Assembly: GCF_023006505.1 (NCBI RefSeq)
Contig: NZ_JALBGV010000004.1
Coordinates: 62,001 to 126,000, forward strand
DNA from: Neorhizobium sp. SHOUNA12A
Lineage (GTDB): Bacteria; Pseudomonadota; Alphaproteobacteria; Rhizobiales; Rhizobiaceae
Length of the DNA stretch: 64,000 nucleotides
Reading direction: 5' to 3'
A model generated the notes under the pieces. The model did no database searches. It was given only the letters and a program-made list of their open reading frames with translations, and was not told the origin of the DNA. Shown here in pieces: positions 10,137 through 19,095 of the stretch (the stretch's first letter is position 1; each line of letters begins with the position of its first letter). The position numbers and the translations under genes were made by a program.

Positions 10137-10640
10137 TCACGCGGAGATGCCGACCTGCGTCTTTGCCCGCAACATGTTACGCAGGCGGAAAAGCATGGCG
10201 ATCGGCTTCGGGAAAGGCCGGCGGATGAATGCTACCTTTTTCAGATAGTTGTCGATGCGCCAGGTGGCCCAGGTCCGGCCCTTGAAATAGCCGACATCGC
10301 CTGCCGTCAGCGTGCGCTGCGTGCCGTCATCGGCAGTCACGTGCACTTCGCCCTCAAGGATCACCACCGTTTCGTCCCAATGGAAGTACCAGCGGAACTC
10401 GCCGGCCGTGCATTCCCACACGCCGGTCGTGGCGCAATCGTCTTCTGCAGTGGAGTGGGAGGCGGCACGCGCGCGCGGATCACCGGCGAGCACCCATGTG
10501 GGCTCGATCGGCATCGGCTTCATCTCCAAAGAATGCGGGCAGGCGCCGATGAACGCCTTAACCTTCGGTTTCTCCGGCGTGTCTGACCTGTATCTGAATG
10601 CGATTGCCGCTGCGGTCGCGGCGAGGACATGCCAACTCAT
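10137..10640 (-). CDS. Cupin-domain protein (DUF861 type)
   Basis: Small beta-barrel protein of 167 residues. The N-terminal MSWHVLAATAAAIAF is a weak hydrophobic stretch that may anchor it. The cupin core runs through GEFRWYFHWDETVVILEGEV and DVGYFKGRTWATWRID, matching the ethanolamine-utilisation/DUF861-like single-domain cupins. The ATG at 10640 is preceded by GGGGGAAAG. Ligand and activity are unknown. It lies downstream of the ugp operon on the same strand but 108 bp away, with a hairpin between. Confidence 0.75.
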   Translation of the reverse strand: MSWHVLAATAAAIAFRYRSDTPEKPKVKAFIGACPHSLEMKPMPIEPTWVLAGDPRARAASHSTAEDDCATTGVWECTAGEFRWYFHWDETVVILEGEVHVTADDGTQRTLTAGDVGYFKGRTWATWRIDNYLKKVAFIRRPFPKPIAMLFRLRNMLRAKTQVGISA

Positions 10641-10700
10641 CTTTCCCCCAAAAGCTGCCAATTCCGGGAAAATGTAGCGGCAAAGAGTAAGGCTGCTGTT

Positions 10701-10733
10701 CAGGCCAATCGTACAATTTTAACGATCGGCCTG
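10701..10733. terminator. Hairpin after the ugp operon
   Basis: CAGGCC-A-ATCGT (10701-10712) pairs with ACGAT-C-GGCCTG (10722-10733), with one mismatch and an A/T-rich loop. It lies between the ugpC stop and the cupin start. No U-tract follows on the minus strand, so it may end or stabilise the ugp transcript rather than act as a canonical Rho-independent terminator. Confidence 0.4.
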
Positions 10734-10748
10734 ATTTTCGCACTCTCT

Positions 10749-11849
10749 TTAGAGAACCGGTTCGACCGGCGCGAGCTTTGCCTCCGCCGGTACGTTGCCC
10801 GGCAGCCGCTTGCCCGTATCGAGCGAGAAGAAGTGCAGGCGCTTGGCATCGACGGCGATGCGCATTTCCGCAGAGAGCGCAATCTCCGGCGAAACGGCGG
10901 CAGTGATCTGCTGATCGCCGACGGTGCCGTGGATCAGTCGCTGGGCGCCCAGTTCCTCGGTATATTCGAGGCGGAAAGGCAGGGCCTCTTCGTCGTCGCG
11001 CGCGATGCGCAGATCCTCAGCGCGGACGCCGACGGTAACGGCGCCCGAAGTCGGTGCAAAACCGTTGAGGCTGATCATCGCCGGGCCGATCGCCAGCTTG
11101 TCGCCATGCAACTCCCCCCTGACGAGGTTCATGGCCGGCGAACCGATAAAGCTTGCCACAAAGGTAGAGGCGGGTGCGTGGTAAACTTCCAGCGGCGCAC
11201 CGATCTGCTCGATCTCTCCCCCGTTCAGAACGACGAGGCGGTCGGCGAGCGTCATGGCTTCGAGCTGGTCGTGGGTGACGTAGATCGACGTGGTGCCGAG
11301 GCGGCGCTGCAGGCGCTTGATTTCGCCACGCATGGAAACGCGCAGTTTCGCATCGAGGTTGGAGAGCGGCTCGTCGAACAGGAAGGCTGCCGGCTTGCGT
11401 ACGATGGCGCGGCCCATGGCGACGCGCTGGCGCTGGCCGCCGGAAAGCGCGCGCGGCTTGCGCTCCAGATACTGGGTGATCTCCAGCATGCGGGCCGCTT
11501 CAGCGACACGCGCGTCGATCTCAGCCTTCGGCGTACCGCGGTTCTTCAGACCGTAGGCTAGGTTGTTATACACCGTCATATGCGGATAGAGCGCGTAATT
11601 CTGGAACACCATGGCGATATCGCGCTCGGCCGGCTCGACCTCGTTGACGACCCGGCCGGCGATTTTCACTTCGCCCGCGGAAATGGCTTCCAGCCCCGCG
11701 ACCATGCGCAACAGCGTGGACTTTCCGCAGCCAGACGGACCGACAAGGACGATGAACTCGCCATCGGCTATGTCGATGGAGACGGAGCTTACCGCCTTTA
11801 CGCCGCCGGTATAAACCTTTGAAACCTCTGAAATGTGAATGCCAGCCAT
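10749..11849 (-). CDS. ugpC: sn-glycerol-3-phosphate ABC transporter, ATP-binding subunit
   Basis: ATPase that energises UgpAE, of 366 residues and of the MalK/UgpC type. Walker [12 protein letters not shown], the Q-loop in [12 protein letters not shown], signature [16 protein letters not shown], Walker [13 protein letters not shown] and the H-loop [11 protein letters not shown] are all intact. After about residue 240 comes a TOBE/OB regulatory domain. It is the last gene of ugpBAEC, one base after ugpE, so it is translationally linked. Confidence 0.95.
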   Translation of the reverse strand: MAGIHISEVSKVYTGGVKAVSSVSIDIADGEFIVLVGPSGCGKSTLLRMVAGLEAISAGEVKIAGRVVNEVEPAERDIAMVFQNYALYPHMTVYNNLAYGLKNRGTPKAEIDARVAEAARMLEITQYLERKPRALSGGQRQRVAMGRAIVRKPAAFLFDEPLSNLDAKLRVSMRGEIKRLQRRLGTTSIYVTHDQLEAMTLADRLVVLNGGEIEQIGAPLEVYHAPASTFVASFIGSPAMNLVRGELHGDKLAIGPAMISLNGFAPTSGAVTVGVRAEDLRIARDDEEALPFRLEYTEELGAQRLIHGTVGDQQITAAVSPEIALSAEMRIAVDAKRLHFFSLDTGKRLPGNVPAEAKLAPVEPVL

Positions 11850-11850
11850 G

Positions 11851-12699
11851 TTATTTCTCCGTTTCAGTAAGCCCGCGGATGAACAACCGCTGCATGAAAA
11901 CCACGACGAGGATGGGGGGAAGCATGGCGAGTACGGACCCCGCCATGACGAGTTGCCACTCGATGACGCCGTCCTGCGCCGTGACCATGCGCTTCATCCC
12001 CATCATCAGCGTGTAATAACCGGGGTCGGTGGTCACCAGGAGCGGCCAGAGGTACTGAACCCAGCCATAGATGAAGAGGATGACGCATAACGCGCCGATA
12101 TTGGTACGCGAGAGCGGCAGGAGGATGTCCCGGAAGAACTTCATAGGGCCGGCTCCGTCCACACGGGCCGCTTCCAAAAGTTCGTCCGGGACTGTCATGA
12201 AGAACTGGCGGAACAGGAAGGTCGCCGTGGCCGATGCGATCAACGGGACGGTCAGACCGGCCCAGGAATTCAACATGCCGAGGTCGGCGACGATCTTGTA
12301 TGTCGGCATGATGCGCACCTCGACCGGCAGCATCAGGGTGACGAAGATGATCCAGAACGCCAGTAGCCGGAACGGAAACCGGAAATAGACGATCGCGAAG
12401 GCGGAAAGGATCGAGATGGCAATTTTTCCGGCCGTGATCGTCAACGCCATGATCAGAGAGTTCAGCGCCATGTGCGAATAATTGGGCAGGCCGTGAGCGG
12501 CCGCGGCGCTCGTCAGAATGGTCGAATAGTTGTCGATGAAATGCGAGCCCGGCAGAAGCGGGACCGGCCCGCTCATCAGCGTCGAGACGTCATGGGTCGA
12601 CGCCATGATCGCGACATAGACCGGCAGCGCGACCACCAGAAATCCCAGGATCAGGAATGCGTGGGTGAGGAAAGTCAGGAAGGGGCGGTTTTCAACCAT
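11851..12699 (-). CDS. ugpE: sn-glycerol-3-phosphate ABC transporter, permease UgpE
   Basis: Inner-membrane permease of 282 residues with about six transmembrane helices, the first being [22 protein letters not shown]. The conserved EAA loop that docks with UgpC is visible as [20 protein letters not shown]. It ends one base before ugpC and begins 9 bases after ugpA, in the same operon. Confidence 0.94.
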   Translation of the reverse strand: MVENRPFLTFLTHAFLILGFLVVALPVYVAIMASTHDVSTLMSGPVPLLPGSHFIDNYSTILTSAAAAHGLPNYSHMALNSLIMALTITAGKIAISILSAFAIVYFRFPFRLLAFWIIFVTLMLPVEVRIMPTYKIVADLGMLNSWAGLTVPLIASATATFLFRQFFMTVPDELLEAARVDGAGPMKFFRDILLPLSRTNIGALCVILFIYGWVQYLWPLLVTTDPGYYTLMMGMKRMVTAQDGVIEWQLVMAGSVLAMLPPILVVVFMQRLFIRGLTETEK

Positions 12700-12708
12700 G
12701 ATCGTTCC

Positions 12709-13593
12709 TCAATACTGGACGCGGCGTTCGACGAAGCGGAACTGAACAAAGGTCAGCAGCATCACGATCAACATTAGCAACACCGACTGCGCCGAGGACG
12801 AACCGATGTTCAGACCGACGTAACCGTCCTGATAGACCTTGTAGACGAGCGTGGTCGTCGCCTGCGCGGGCCCGCCGCCCGTCGTGGCATCCACGATCGG
12901 GAAGGTGTCGAACATCGTGTAGTTGACGTTGATGATGAACAGGAAAAACGTCGTCGGCGACAGAAGCGGCAGAGAGATGGTGAAGAAGCGCCTCACCGGG
13001 CCCGAACCGTCGATCGCGGCAGCCTCGATCAGCGACTGCGGCACCGACTGCAATCCAGCCAGGAAGAAAAGGAAGTTGTAGGAGATCTGCTTCCAGGCTG
13101 CCGCGATGATGATCAGGATCATCGCATGCGTGCCGTTGAGGTCATGGTCCCAGCGAATGCCGACGCGCTCAAGGAAAAAGGGCAGCAGACCGGTGGATGT
13201 ATTGAAGAGAAACCACCACAGGACACCCGCCACGACAGGGGCGACGGCATAAGGCCAAACCAGCAGGGTGGTATAGATTCTGGCGGATCGCGTCACGCGG
13301 TTAACCGCGGCCGCGAATGCAAGGCCGAGCATCATCGAAAGGATGGTTACGGACACCGCGAATACGGCGGTGCGCCAGAGAGCATCCAGATAGTTCGGGT
13401 CCTCGATCAGCTGCCGATAATGGGTCAATCCGACGAAAACGGTAGAGAAACCAAAGGGATCTTCCCGCTCGAATGAAGACTTCACTGCCTGCGCGGCAGG
13501 CCAGATGAAGAAGACGAGCGTGATAGCGAGCTGGGGCGCGAGCAGCAAATAGGGCAGCAGGCGGTTATTGAAGGTTGTTCTTTTGGTATCCAC
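12709..13593 (-). CDS. ugpA: sn-glycerol-3-phosphate ABC transporter, permease UgpA
   Basis: Inner-membrane permease of 294 residues, partner of UgpE. The N-terminal helix includes LLPYLLLAPQLAITLVFFIW, and the EAA loop is SLIEAAAIDGSGPVRRFFTI. It follows ugpB after 77 bases that hold a strong hairpin, which probably lowers permease expression relative to the binding protein. Confidence 0.94.
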   Translation of the reverse strand: MDTKRTTFNNRLLPYLLLAPQLAITLVFFIWPAAQAVKSSFEREDPFGFSTVFVGLTHYRQLIEDPNYLDALWRTAVFAVSVTILSMMLGLAFAAAVNRVTRSARIYTTLLVWPYAVAPVVAGVLWWFLFNTSTGLLPFFLERVGIRWDHDLNGTHAMILIIIAAAWKQISYNFLFFLAGLQSVPQSLIEAAAIDGSGPVRRFFTISLPLLSPTTFFLFIINVNYTMFDTFPIVDATTGGGPAQATTTLVYKVYQDGYVGLNIGSSSAQSVLLMLIVMLLTFVQFRFVERRVQY

Positions 13594-13624
13594 CGTTCCC
13601 TCACCACAACGTAATAAGCAAGCA

Positions 13625-13654
13625 AGGGAGGGCCGGCGGTAGCCGGTCCTCCCT
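13625..13654 (-). terminator. Intercistronic hairpin between ugpB and ugpA
   Basis: A 13-bp stem (12 Watson-Crick pairs and one G-U; AGGGAGG at 13625-13631 opposite CCTCCCT at 13648-13654) closes on a GGTA loop. It lies just after the ugpB stop. There is no U-tract, so it looks like a stabilising or attenuating element. Such hairpins after genes for ABC binding proteins are known to raise the binding-protein to permease ratio. Confidence 0.7.
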
Positions 13655-13670
13655 GCGGAGATCGGAACGA

Positions 13671-14993
13671 TCAGTTCGAGTTGGCCGCCTCGAATTCACG
13701 CAGAAGCGCATTGCCGCGCTGCACTGCGCTGTCGAGCGACTGCTTGGCGTCCTTCTTGTTGGCGAGGAGTGCCTGGAACTCCTCGTCGATGATGGTGCGG
13801 ACCTGGGTAAAGTTGCCGAACCGCACGCCCTTCGAATTTTCCGAGGGAGTACCGCGAGTGATCTGCTTGATGGCGATGTCGGAGCCGGGATTCTTTTCGT
13901 AATAGCCCTGCTTCTGGCCGAGTTCGTAAGCAGCATTGGTGATCGGCAGATAACCGGTGAACTGGTGCCAATCAGCCTGGACATCCGGCTTGGAGAGATA
14001 GCTGAAGAACTTGGCTACACCCTTGTAGGTCGCCTTATCCTTGCCGTTCAGCACCCAAAGGGTGGCGCCGCCGATGATGGAGTTCTTCGGCTCCTTGATC
14101 TCATCGTCGTAATAAGGCAGCGGGGCGAAGCCCGGCGTGAAGTTCTTGGCGTTGTTGATGACCCCGGCGCGGCCTGCGGAGGAGTTCATCGTGATGGCGC
14201 ATTCCTGCGAATAGAACATGGTCGCCGCCTGGTCGCCACCGACCGGGCCACCATACTTGAACAGGCCTTCGTCCTGCCACTTCTTCAGGTTTGCCCAGTG
14301 CTTGACCTGCAGAGGACCGTTGAAGGTGAATTCGGACTTCACGCCGCCGAAACCGTTCTGCAGCGTGCCGAAAGGCTTATCATGCAGCGCCGAAAGGTTT
14401 TCGGTCTGTACCCAGGTAATCCAGGCCGAGGTGAGGCCGCACTTGGCAGCGCCGGAGGAAACGATCTTCTTCGAGAACTCCTCGACTTCCTTCCAGGTCT
14501 TCGGGGCAACTTCTGGATCAAGGCCCGCCTTTTTGAAGACGTCCTTGTTATAATACATGATCGGAGTGGAGGAATTGAAGGGCAGCGACAGGATGTTGCC
14601 CTTCGTATCGGAATAGTAGCCGGTAACCGGAGCCAGGAATGTCTTGGTGTCGAAGGGTTCGCCTTCGTCCGCCATCAGCTTGTAGACAGGATAGACGGCG
14701 CCCTTGGCAGCCATCATCGTGCCGGTGCCAACTTCGAAGACCTGGACGATAGCCGGTTGCTGGCCGGCGCGGAACGCGGCGATCGCGGCGGTCAACGTTT
14801 CCGGATAACTTCCTTTATAGACCGGAACGACTTTGTAGTCGGACTGGCTCTCGTTGAATTTCTGAGCGATTTCTTCAAGCTTCTTGCCGAGTTCGCCACC
14901 CATGGCATGCCACCAGGTGACTTCCGTCGCGGCAAGCGACGACGTTGCCGACAGCGCGACCGCGAATGCGGCCATTGAGAGTTTTCTCAACAT
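13671..14993 (-). CDS. ugpB: sn-glycerol-3-phosphate ABC transporter, periplasmic binding protein
   Basis: Captures glycerol 3-phosphate or its diesters in the periplasm for UgpAEC. At 440 residues it has the usual size. The signal peptide MLRKLSMAAFAVALSATSSL ends near AA and is followed by TEVTWWHAMGGELGKKLEEI, the family's ligand-binding start. I chose the ATG at 14993 because GGAGG lies nine bases upstream. It is the first gene of the operon, with a Pho box 61 bases before it, so induction under phosphate limitation is expected. Confidence 0.95.
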   Translation of the reverse strand: MLRKLSMAAFAVALSATSSLAATEVTWWHAMGGELGKKLEEIAQKFNESQSDYKVVPVYKGSYPETLTAAIAAFRAGQQPAIVQVFEVGTGTMMAAKGAVYPVYKLMADEGEPFDTKTFLAPVTGYYSDTKGNILSLPFNSSTPIMYYNKDVFKKAGLDPEVAPKTWKEVEEFSKKIVSSGAAKCGLTSAWITWVQTENLSALHDKPFGTLQNGFGGVKSEFTFNGPLQVKHWANLKKWQDEGLFKYGGPVGGDQAATMFYSQECAITMNSSAGRAGVINNAKNFTPGFAPLPYYDDEIKEPKNSIIGGATLWVLNGKDKATYKGVAKFFSYLSKPDVQADWHQFTGYLPITNAAYELGQKQGYYEKNPGSDIAIKQITRGTPSENSKGVRFGNFTQVRTIIDEEFQALLANKKDAKQSLDSAVQRGNALLREFEAANSN

Positions 14994-15054
14994 TATTATT
15001 TCCTCCACCTTGATTGGTGTCGGCCCCCAAATAGGGTCCTCCCATGACACCACC

Positions 15055-15083
15055 GTTACAGTTTTATGTCATTTTTCTAACAG
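15055..15083 (-). promoter_or_regulatory. PhoB binding site (Pho box) upstream of ugpB
   Basis: Read on the minus strand, three 7-bp half-sites follow each other at 11-bp pitch with AAAA spacers: CTGTTAG, ATGACAT, CTGTAAC. This matches the established Pho box architecture of direct heptamer repeats of CTGTCAT type separated by four A/T bases. It lies 61 bases upstream of the ugpB ATG and outside yraN. PhoB control of ugp is known in enterics and in Sinorhizobium. Confidence 0.8.
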
Positions 15084-15106
15084 AGCAAGGACACTTGATT
15101 TGTTCG

Positions 15107-15496
15107 TTAGAATGCGTCGGGAAAATGCCGCGGCAGACGCCCTGGAAGCACTGCAATAATGTCGTAGCGCTGCGAAAGCGTCGCTACATGCTTCCGCTTC
15201 GAAAGCCACAGCGCGCTTGCCGCGCGAATACGGTTCTGGGTCATGTAGCCGACTGCGTCGATGGCTTCGCTTTCGCCTCTCCGCGCCTTGACCTCGACGA
15301 ATATGACAAGGTCCCCCTTGCGGGCTATAAGATCGATCTCGCCGATCTTTGTGCGATAGCGAATGGCAAGGATGCGGTATCCCTTCACAAACAGATAGAG
15401 CGCGGCGAGATACTCGGAGAGATGGCCTCTTTTATAAGCCTTCTGCCGCTCGGCCTTTCGCCGCTTCAGGCTGTTGTCATTGCGCTCCGCCGCCAT
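15107..15496 (-). CDS. YraN family (UPF0102) nuclease-like protein
   Basis: Small protein of 129 residues with a restriction-endonuclease-like fold. The family core is visible as KIGEIDLIARKGDLVIFVEVKAR, which holds the E-x-D and E-V-K catalytic-type residues. The function of YraN is not settled. Its start overlaps the 3' end of rsmI by 20 bases, a pairing conserved in many proteobacteria and consistent with one transcript. Confidence 0.88.
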   Translation of the reverse strand: MAAERNDNSLKRRKAERQKAYKRGHLSEYLAALYLFVKGYRILAIRYRTKIGEIDLIARKGDLVIFVEVKARRGESEAIDAVGYMTQNRIRAASALWLSKRKHVATLSQRYDIIAVLPGRLPRHFPDAF

Positions 15497-16397
15497 CCTC
15501 GCCCTTTAACTCCAGGAGCCGCTGATAAAGTACCTTGCGGGCAAGGCCGGTGAGCCGCGCAGCCTCGGCGGCGGCTTTCGCGGCTGGCATGGAGGATGAA
15601 AGCTGGCGCAGCAGCACGTCCACCTCGACTTCGCCGGGAGGTTCCTCGGCCTCTGGCGGCGCCAGAAGCAGCACGATCTCGCCCTTCACCACGCGATCGT
15701 CGTCGTAATAGGCGGCGAGCTCCTCCAGCGTACCGCGGCGAAACTCCTCGAAAGTCTTGGTCAATTCGCGGCAGACCGTCGCGCGCCGGCCAGTTCCGAG
15801 CACCTCGGCGGCAGCAGCGAGCGTTGCACCGATACGATGGGGCGATTCGAAGAAGATCAGCGTTGCCGGCACTTTCGAAAGCTCGGCCAGCCGGTCGCGA
15901 CGGCCCTTGTCCTTGACCGGCAGGAAACCGGCAAACAGAAACGCATCGGACGGCATGCCGGAACCGACGAGTGCTGCGAGCGGCGCAGAGGCGCCGGGGA
16001 TCGGCACGACCTTGTGGCCGGCCTGGATCGCCATCTGACCAAGCCGGTAACCGGGATCGGAGACCAAGGGGGTGCCGGCATCGGAGACCAGCGCCACGGA
16101 CTTTCCTTCTTCCAAAGCCGCGATCAGCTTCGGCCCGACCTCGTCGGAATTGTGCTCATGGTAGGCATAGGGCCGGTTGACGATGCCGTAGCGGTCGAGC
16201 AGGACGCGGGTCACCCGGGTATCCTCGCAGGCGAGCACATCAGCGCCGGAGAGTGTCTCCAGCGCCCTCAACGTGATGTCGCCGAGATTGCCGATCGGGG
16301 TCGCGACCAGATAAAGCGCCGGCTCCAATGGCCGCGCGGCCACGAAAGTATTGGCGACGCGATAGCCGCGCTGGCTGCTCTTCAGGTCATCGGTCAA
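15477..16397 (-). CDS. rsmI: 16S rRNA (cytidine(1402)-2'-O)-methyltransferase
   Basis: Methylates the 2'-O of C1402 in 16S rRNA using SAM, tuning the ribosomal P site. It has 306 residues of the tetrapyrrole-methylase fold. The N-terminal LYLVATPIGNLGDITLRALE is diagnostic, followed by CEDTRVTRVLLDRYGI and LVSDAGTPLVSDPGYRLG. The first 25 or so residues precede the conserved core, so a start slightly downstream is possible. It overlaps yraN by 20 bases. Confidence 0.94.
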   Translation of the reverse strand: MTDDLKSSQRGYRVANTFVAARPLEPALYLVATPIGNLGDITLRALETLSGADVLACEDTRVTRVLLDRYGIVNRPYAYHEHNSDEVGPKLIAALEEGKSVALVSDAGTPLVSDPGYRLGQMAIQAGHKVVPIPGASAPLAALVGSGMPSDAFLFAGFLPVKDKGRRDRLAELSKVPATLIFFESPHRIGATLAAAAEVLGTGRRATVCRELTKTFEEFRRGTLEELAAYYDDDRVVKGEIVLLLAPPEAEEPPGEVEVDVLLRQLSSSMPAAKAAAEAARLTGLARKVLYQRLLELKGEDGGGAQ

Positions 16398-16666
16398 GGG
16401 GCGTCACGCACAAAAGGATGGTCATGTGCCTTTATGGGCAAGCCGACGGGCTTCGGCAAGTAAAGCCCAAGCTGTTGAGAACGCATATTTTCTGTGTGCA
16501 GCGCGTGAGACAGATGCGAAATGACTTGCTAACGCCTTGTTCACCTCTTGCTTTTCGAACGGGTTGTCTGCCATTTTGCCGGTCCACATCATCCGGCTGG
16601 CCCAAAGCCGGCAGAATATCAGGGTCCGGCCCTGCCGGATCGCCACGGTCGAAAGCGATTGCGTCC

Positions 16667-17785
16667 ATGCGTATTACTCTTGAGCGGTCAAACCTTCTGA
16701 AGTCGCTGAACCACGTGCATCGCGTGGTGGAGCGACGGAACACCATCCCGATCCTCTCCAACGTGCTGATGCGCGCGTCCGGCGCCGGTCTCGACCTGAA
16801 AGCGACCGACCTCGACCTCGAAATCACCGAAGCCCTTCCGGCCATGGTCGAGACTGCCGGCGCCACGACGGTTCCGGCGCACCTGCTTTACGAAATCGTC
16901 CGGAAGCTGCCGGATGGTTCGGAAGTGCTGCTCGCCACCAATCCGGACGGCAGCTCGATGACGGTGCAATCCGGCCGCTCGAAATTCTCGCTGCAGTGTC
17001 TGCCGGAATCGGACTTCCCCGACCTCACCGCCGGCAGCTTCACGCATACGTTCAAGCTGAAGGCGACCGATCTGAAAATGCTGATCGACCGCACCCAGTT
17101 CGCGATCTCCACCGAGGAGACCCGTTATTACCTGAACGGCATATTCTTCCACACGATCGAAGCCGATGGGGATCTGAAGCTTCGCGCAGTCGCAACCGAT
17201 GGTCACCGCCTGGCCCGCGCCGATGTGAAGGCGCCATCGGGTTCCGAAGGCATGCCGGGCATCATCATTCCCCGCAAGACGGTCGGCGAGCTCCAGAAAC
17301 TGGTCGATGATCCGGAATCGGTGGTCACGATCGAAGTTTCGGACGCCAAGATCCGGGTCACGATTGGCTCAATCGTGATGACCTCCAAGCTGATCGACGG
17401 TACTTTCCCGGATTACCAGCGCGTCATTCCGACAGGCAATGACAAGGAAATGCGCGTCGATTGCCAGAGCTTTACCAGGGCTGTCGACCGCGTCTCGACC
17501 ATTTCCTCCGAGCGCGGCCGTGCCGTAAAGCTGTCGCTGACAGACGGCCAGCTGATGCTGACCGTCAACAATCCGGATTCGGGCAGCGCCACGGAAGAGG
17601 TTGCAGTCGGTTACGACAACGATCCGATGGAAATCGGCTTCAACGCCAAATACCTGCTCGACATTACCGCCCAGCTTTCGGGCGACGACGCGATCTTCAT
17701 GCTGGCGGATGCCGGTTCTCCGACATTGGTGCGAGACACTGCGGGCGACGACGCGCTCTATGTGTTGATGCCGATGCGCGTTTAA
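16667..17785 (+). CDS. dnaN: DNA polymerase III beta subunit (sliding clamp)
   Basis: Ring-shaped processivity clamp for replication, three tandem clamp folds in 372 residues, exactly the family length. The start MRITLERSNLLKSLNHVHRV and the core RRNTIPILSNVLM are typical; the C-terminus ends in the expected ALYVLMPMRV. I used the ATG at 16667 and not the much longer upstream frame. It is followed by a strong terminator and is probably expressed alone. Confidence 0.97.
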   Translation: MRITLERSNLLKSLNHVHRVVERRNTIPILSNVLMRASGAGLDLKATDLDLEITEALPAMVETAGATTVPAHLLYEIVRKLPDGSEVLLATNPDGSSMTVQSGRSKFSLQCLPESDFPDLTAGSFTHTFKLKATDLKMLIDRTQFAISTEETRYYLNGIFFHTIEADGDLKLRAVATDGHRLARADVKAPSGSEGMPGIIIPRKTVGELQKLVDDPESVVTIEVSDAKIRVTIGSIVMTSKLIDGTFPDYQRVIPTGNDKEMRVDCQSFTRAVDRVSTISSERGRAVKLSLTDGQLMLTVNNPDSGSATEEVAVGYDNDPMEIGFNAKYLLDITAQLSGDDAIFMLADAGSPTLVRDTAGDDALYVLMPMRV

Positions 17786-17792
17786 CATCATC

Positions 17793-17822
17793 AAGGCGGC
17801 CGGAAGCTCCGGCCGCCTTTTT
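17793..17822 (+). terminator. Rho-independent terminator of dnaN
   Basis: A perfect 12-bp stem, AAGGCGGCCGGA (17793-17804) with TCCGGCCGCCTT (17808-17819), closes on a 3-base loop and is followed by TTT. It begins 8 bases after the dnaN stop. Confidence 0.9.
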
Positions 17823-17905
17823 CATGCGGTTTTCCCAGGTGCGACATTTTTCCTTGCTTTTGCGGCATCGGGGTTCCACATGGGGCAAAAGGGAGAGGAT
17901 AAAAA

Positions 17906-18499
17906 ATGGAACTGCGCTTGAAGGAACGGCTTGGCCGCAAGTTCGATGATGAGATCCGGTTCTTCAAAGGCTGGATCGACGGCCCGAAACGGGTTGGCGC
18001 GATCTGCCCCACCTCCTCCGTCACCGCCAAACGCATGGCAAGCGTCATCGACACGGCCTCCGGCCTGCCTGTCCTCGAACTCGGGCCCGGCACCGGCATC
18101 ATCACCAAGGCGATCCTGAAGCACGGCGTCTCGCCGGAAAACCTGGTCTCCATCGAATATTCGACCGATTTCTTCCAGCACCTAGTCCGCACCTATGAAG
18201 GCGTGAACTTCATCAATGGCGATGCCTTCGATCTCAAGCGCACGCTCGGCGCCTTGAAGGACACGACATTCGACAGCGTTATTTCGGCAATCCCGCTTTT
18301 GAGCTTCCCGATGGAGCGCCGCATCGCGCTGCTCGAAGACCTGCTCGACCGCATCCCGGCTGGCCGGCCGGTAATGCAGATCACCTATGGCCCCGTCTCG
18401 CCGATCATCGCCCAGCCCGACCGCTACCGGATCAAGCATTACGATTTCGTCGTCCGCAATATTCCGCCGGCGCAGCTCTGGACCTACAGCCGCGGCTGA
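17906..18499 (+). CDS. pmtA: Phosphatidylethanolamine N-methyltransferase (rhizobial PmtA type)
   Basis: SAM-dependent enzyme that methylates phosphatidylethanolamine stepwise towards phosphatidylcholine, important for rhizobial membranes. It has 197 residues and is soluble, as in the Sinorhizobium-type Pmt. The SAM site is VLELGPGTGIITKAIL; the N-terminal GRKFDDEIRFFKGWID and GAICPTSSVTAKRMA are characteristic of this family. GGAGAGG precedes the ATG. It ends 2 bases before the next gene and probably heads an operon with the phosphatase gene and pyrF. Confidence 0.9.
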   Translation: MELRLKERLGRKFDDEIRFFKGWIDGPKRVGAICPTSSVTAKRMASVIDTASGLPVLELGPGTGIITKAILKHGVSPENLVSIEYSTDFFQHLVRTYEGVNFINGDAFDLKRTLGALKDTTFDSVISAIPLLSFPMERRIALLEDLLDRIPAGRPVMQITYGPVSPIIAQPDRYRIKHYDFVVRNIPPAQLWTYSRG

Positions 18500-18501
18500 C
18501 C

Positions 18502-19095
18502 ATGGCATTCGGCCTCTACATCACTCATCCGCAGGTCCGTATCGACCCGAACGTACCGGTGCCTCGGTGGGGGCTCTCCGACGTTGGCGCCGCCCGCGCT
18601 CGCGCGGCCGCCCAATCCGAATGGGCAAGGAAACTCGGCCGGATCATCTCCAGCGACGAGGTGAAGGCGATCGAGACTGCCGAGATCCTCAGCCTCGCCT
18701 CGGGCATTTCGATCGAGATCGCTGAGGACACCCACGAGAACGATCGCTCGGCGACAGGCTTTCTGCCGCCGCCGCAGTTCGAGGATGCGGCCAACTGGTT
18801 TTTCGCCCATCCGGAAGAGAGCTTCAAGGGCTGGGAACGCGCCGTGGACGCCCAGAGCCGCATCGTCTCGGCGGTCACCAGAACTCTTGCCGAGCACGAC
18901 CCGAGCACGCCGATCGCCTTCGTCGGCCATGGCGGCGTTGGAACGCTGTTGAAATGCCACCTCACCGGCTCGCCGATCGCTCGCGACCGGGACCAGCCGG
19001 GCGGCGGGGGAAATCTCTTCTGCTTCACCCTTGCGGATCGGACGCTCTCATGCGACTGGACGCCCATCGAAAAATGGGAAGGGTTCCAGGCATGA
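18502..19095 (+). CDS. Histidine phosphatase-like protein with altered RHG motif
   Basis: 197 residues with the phosphoglycerate-mutase/SixA fold. The usual catalytic RHG is replaced by LYITHPQV: the His is kept but the Arg is Thr and the Gly is Pro. The later [14 protein letters not shown] (Lys in place of the second Arg) and the second catalytic His in [11 protein letters not shown] are visible. It could be a phosphatase with altered specificity or a weak or inactive homologue. It starts 2 bases after pmtA and its stop overlaps the pyrF start (ATGA). Confidence 0.8.
   Translation: MAFGLYITHPQVRIDPNVPVPRWGLSDVGAARARAAAQSEWARKLGRIISSDEVKAIETAEILSLASGISIEIAEDTHENDRSATGFLPPPQFEDAANWFFAHPEESFKGWERAVDAQSRIVSAVTRTLAEHDPSTPIAFVGHGGVGTLLKCHLTGSPIARDRDQPGGGGNLFCFTLADRTLSCDWTPIEKWEGFQA

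Noticed and set aside
16422-16571. Possible 49-residue protein upstream of dnaN on the minus strand (MADNPFEKQ...)
   Set aside because: No ribosome site that I trust and no known family; the region more likely holds the dnaN promoter.
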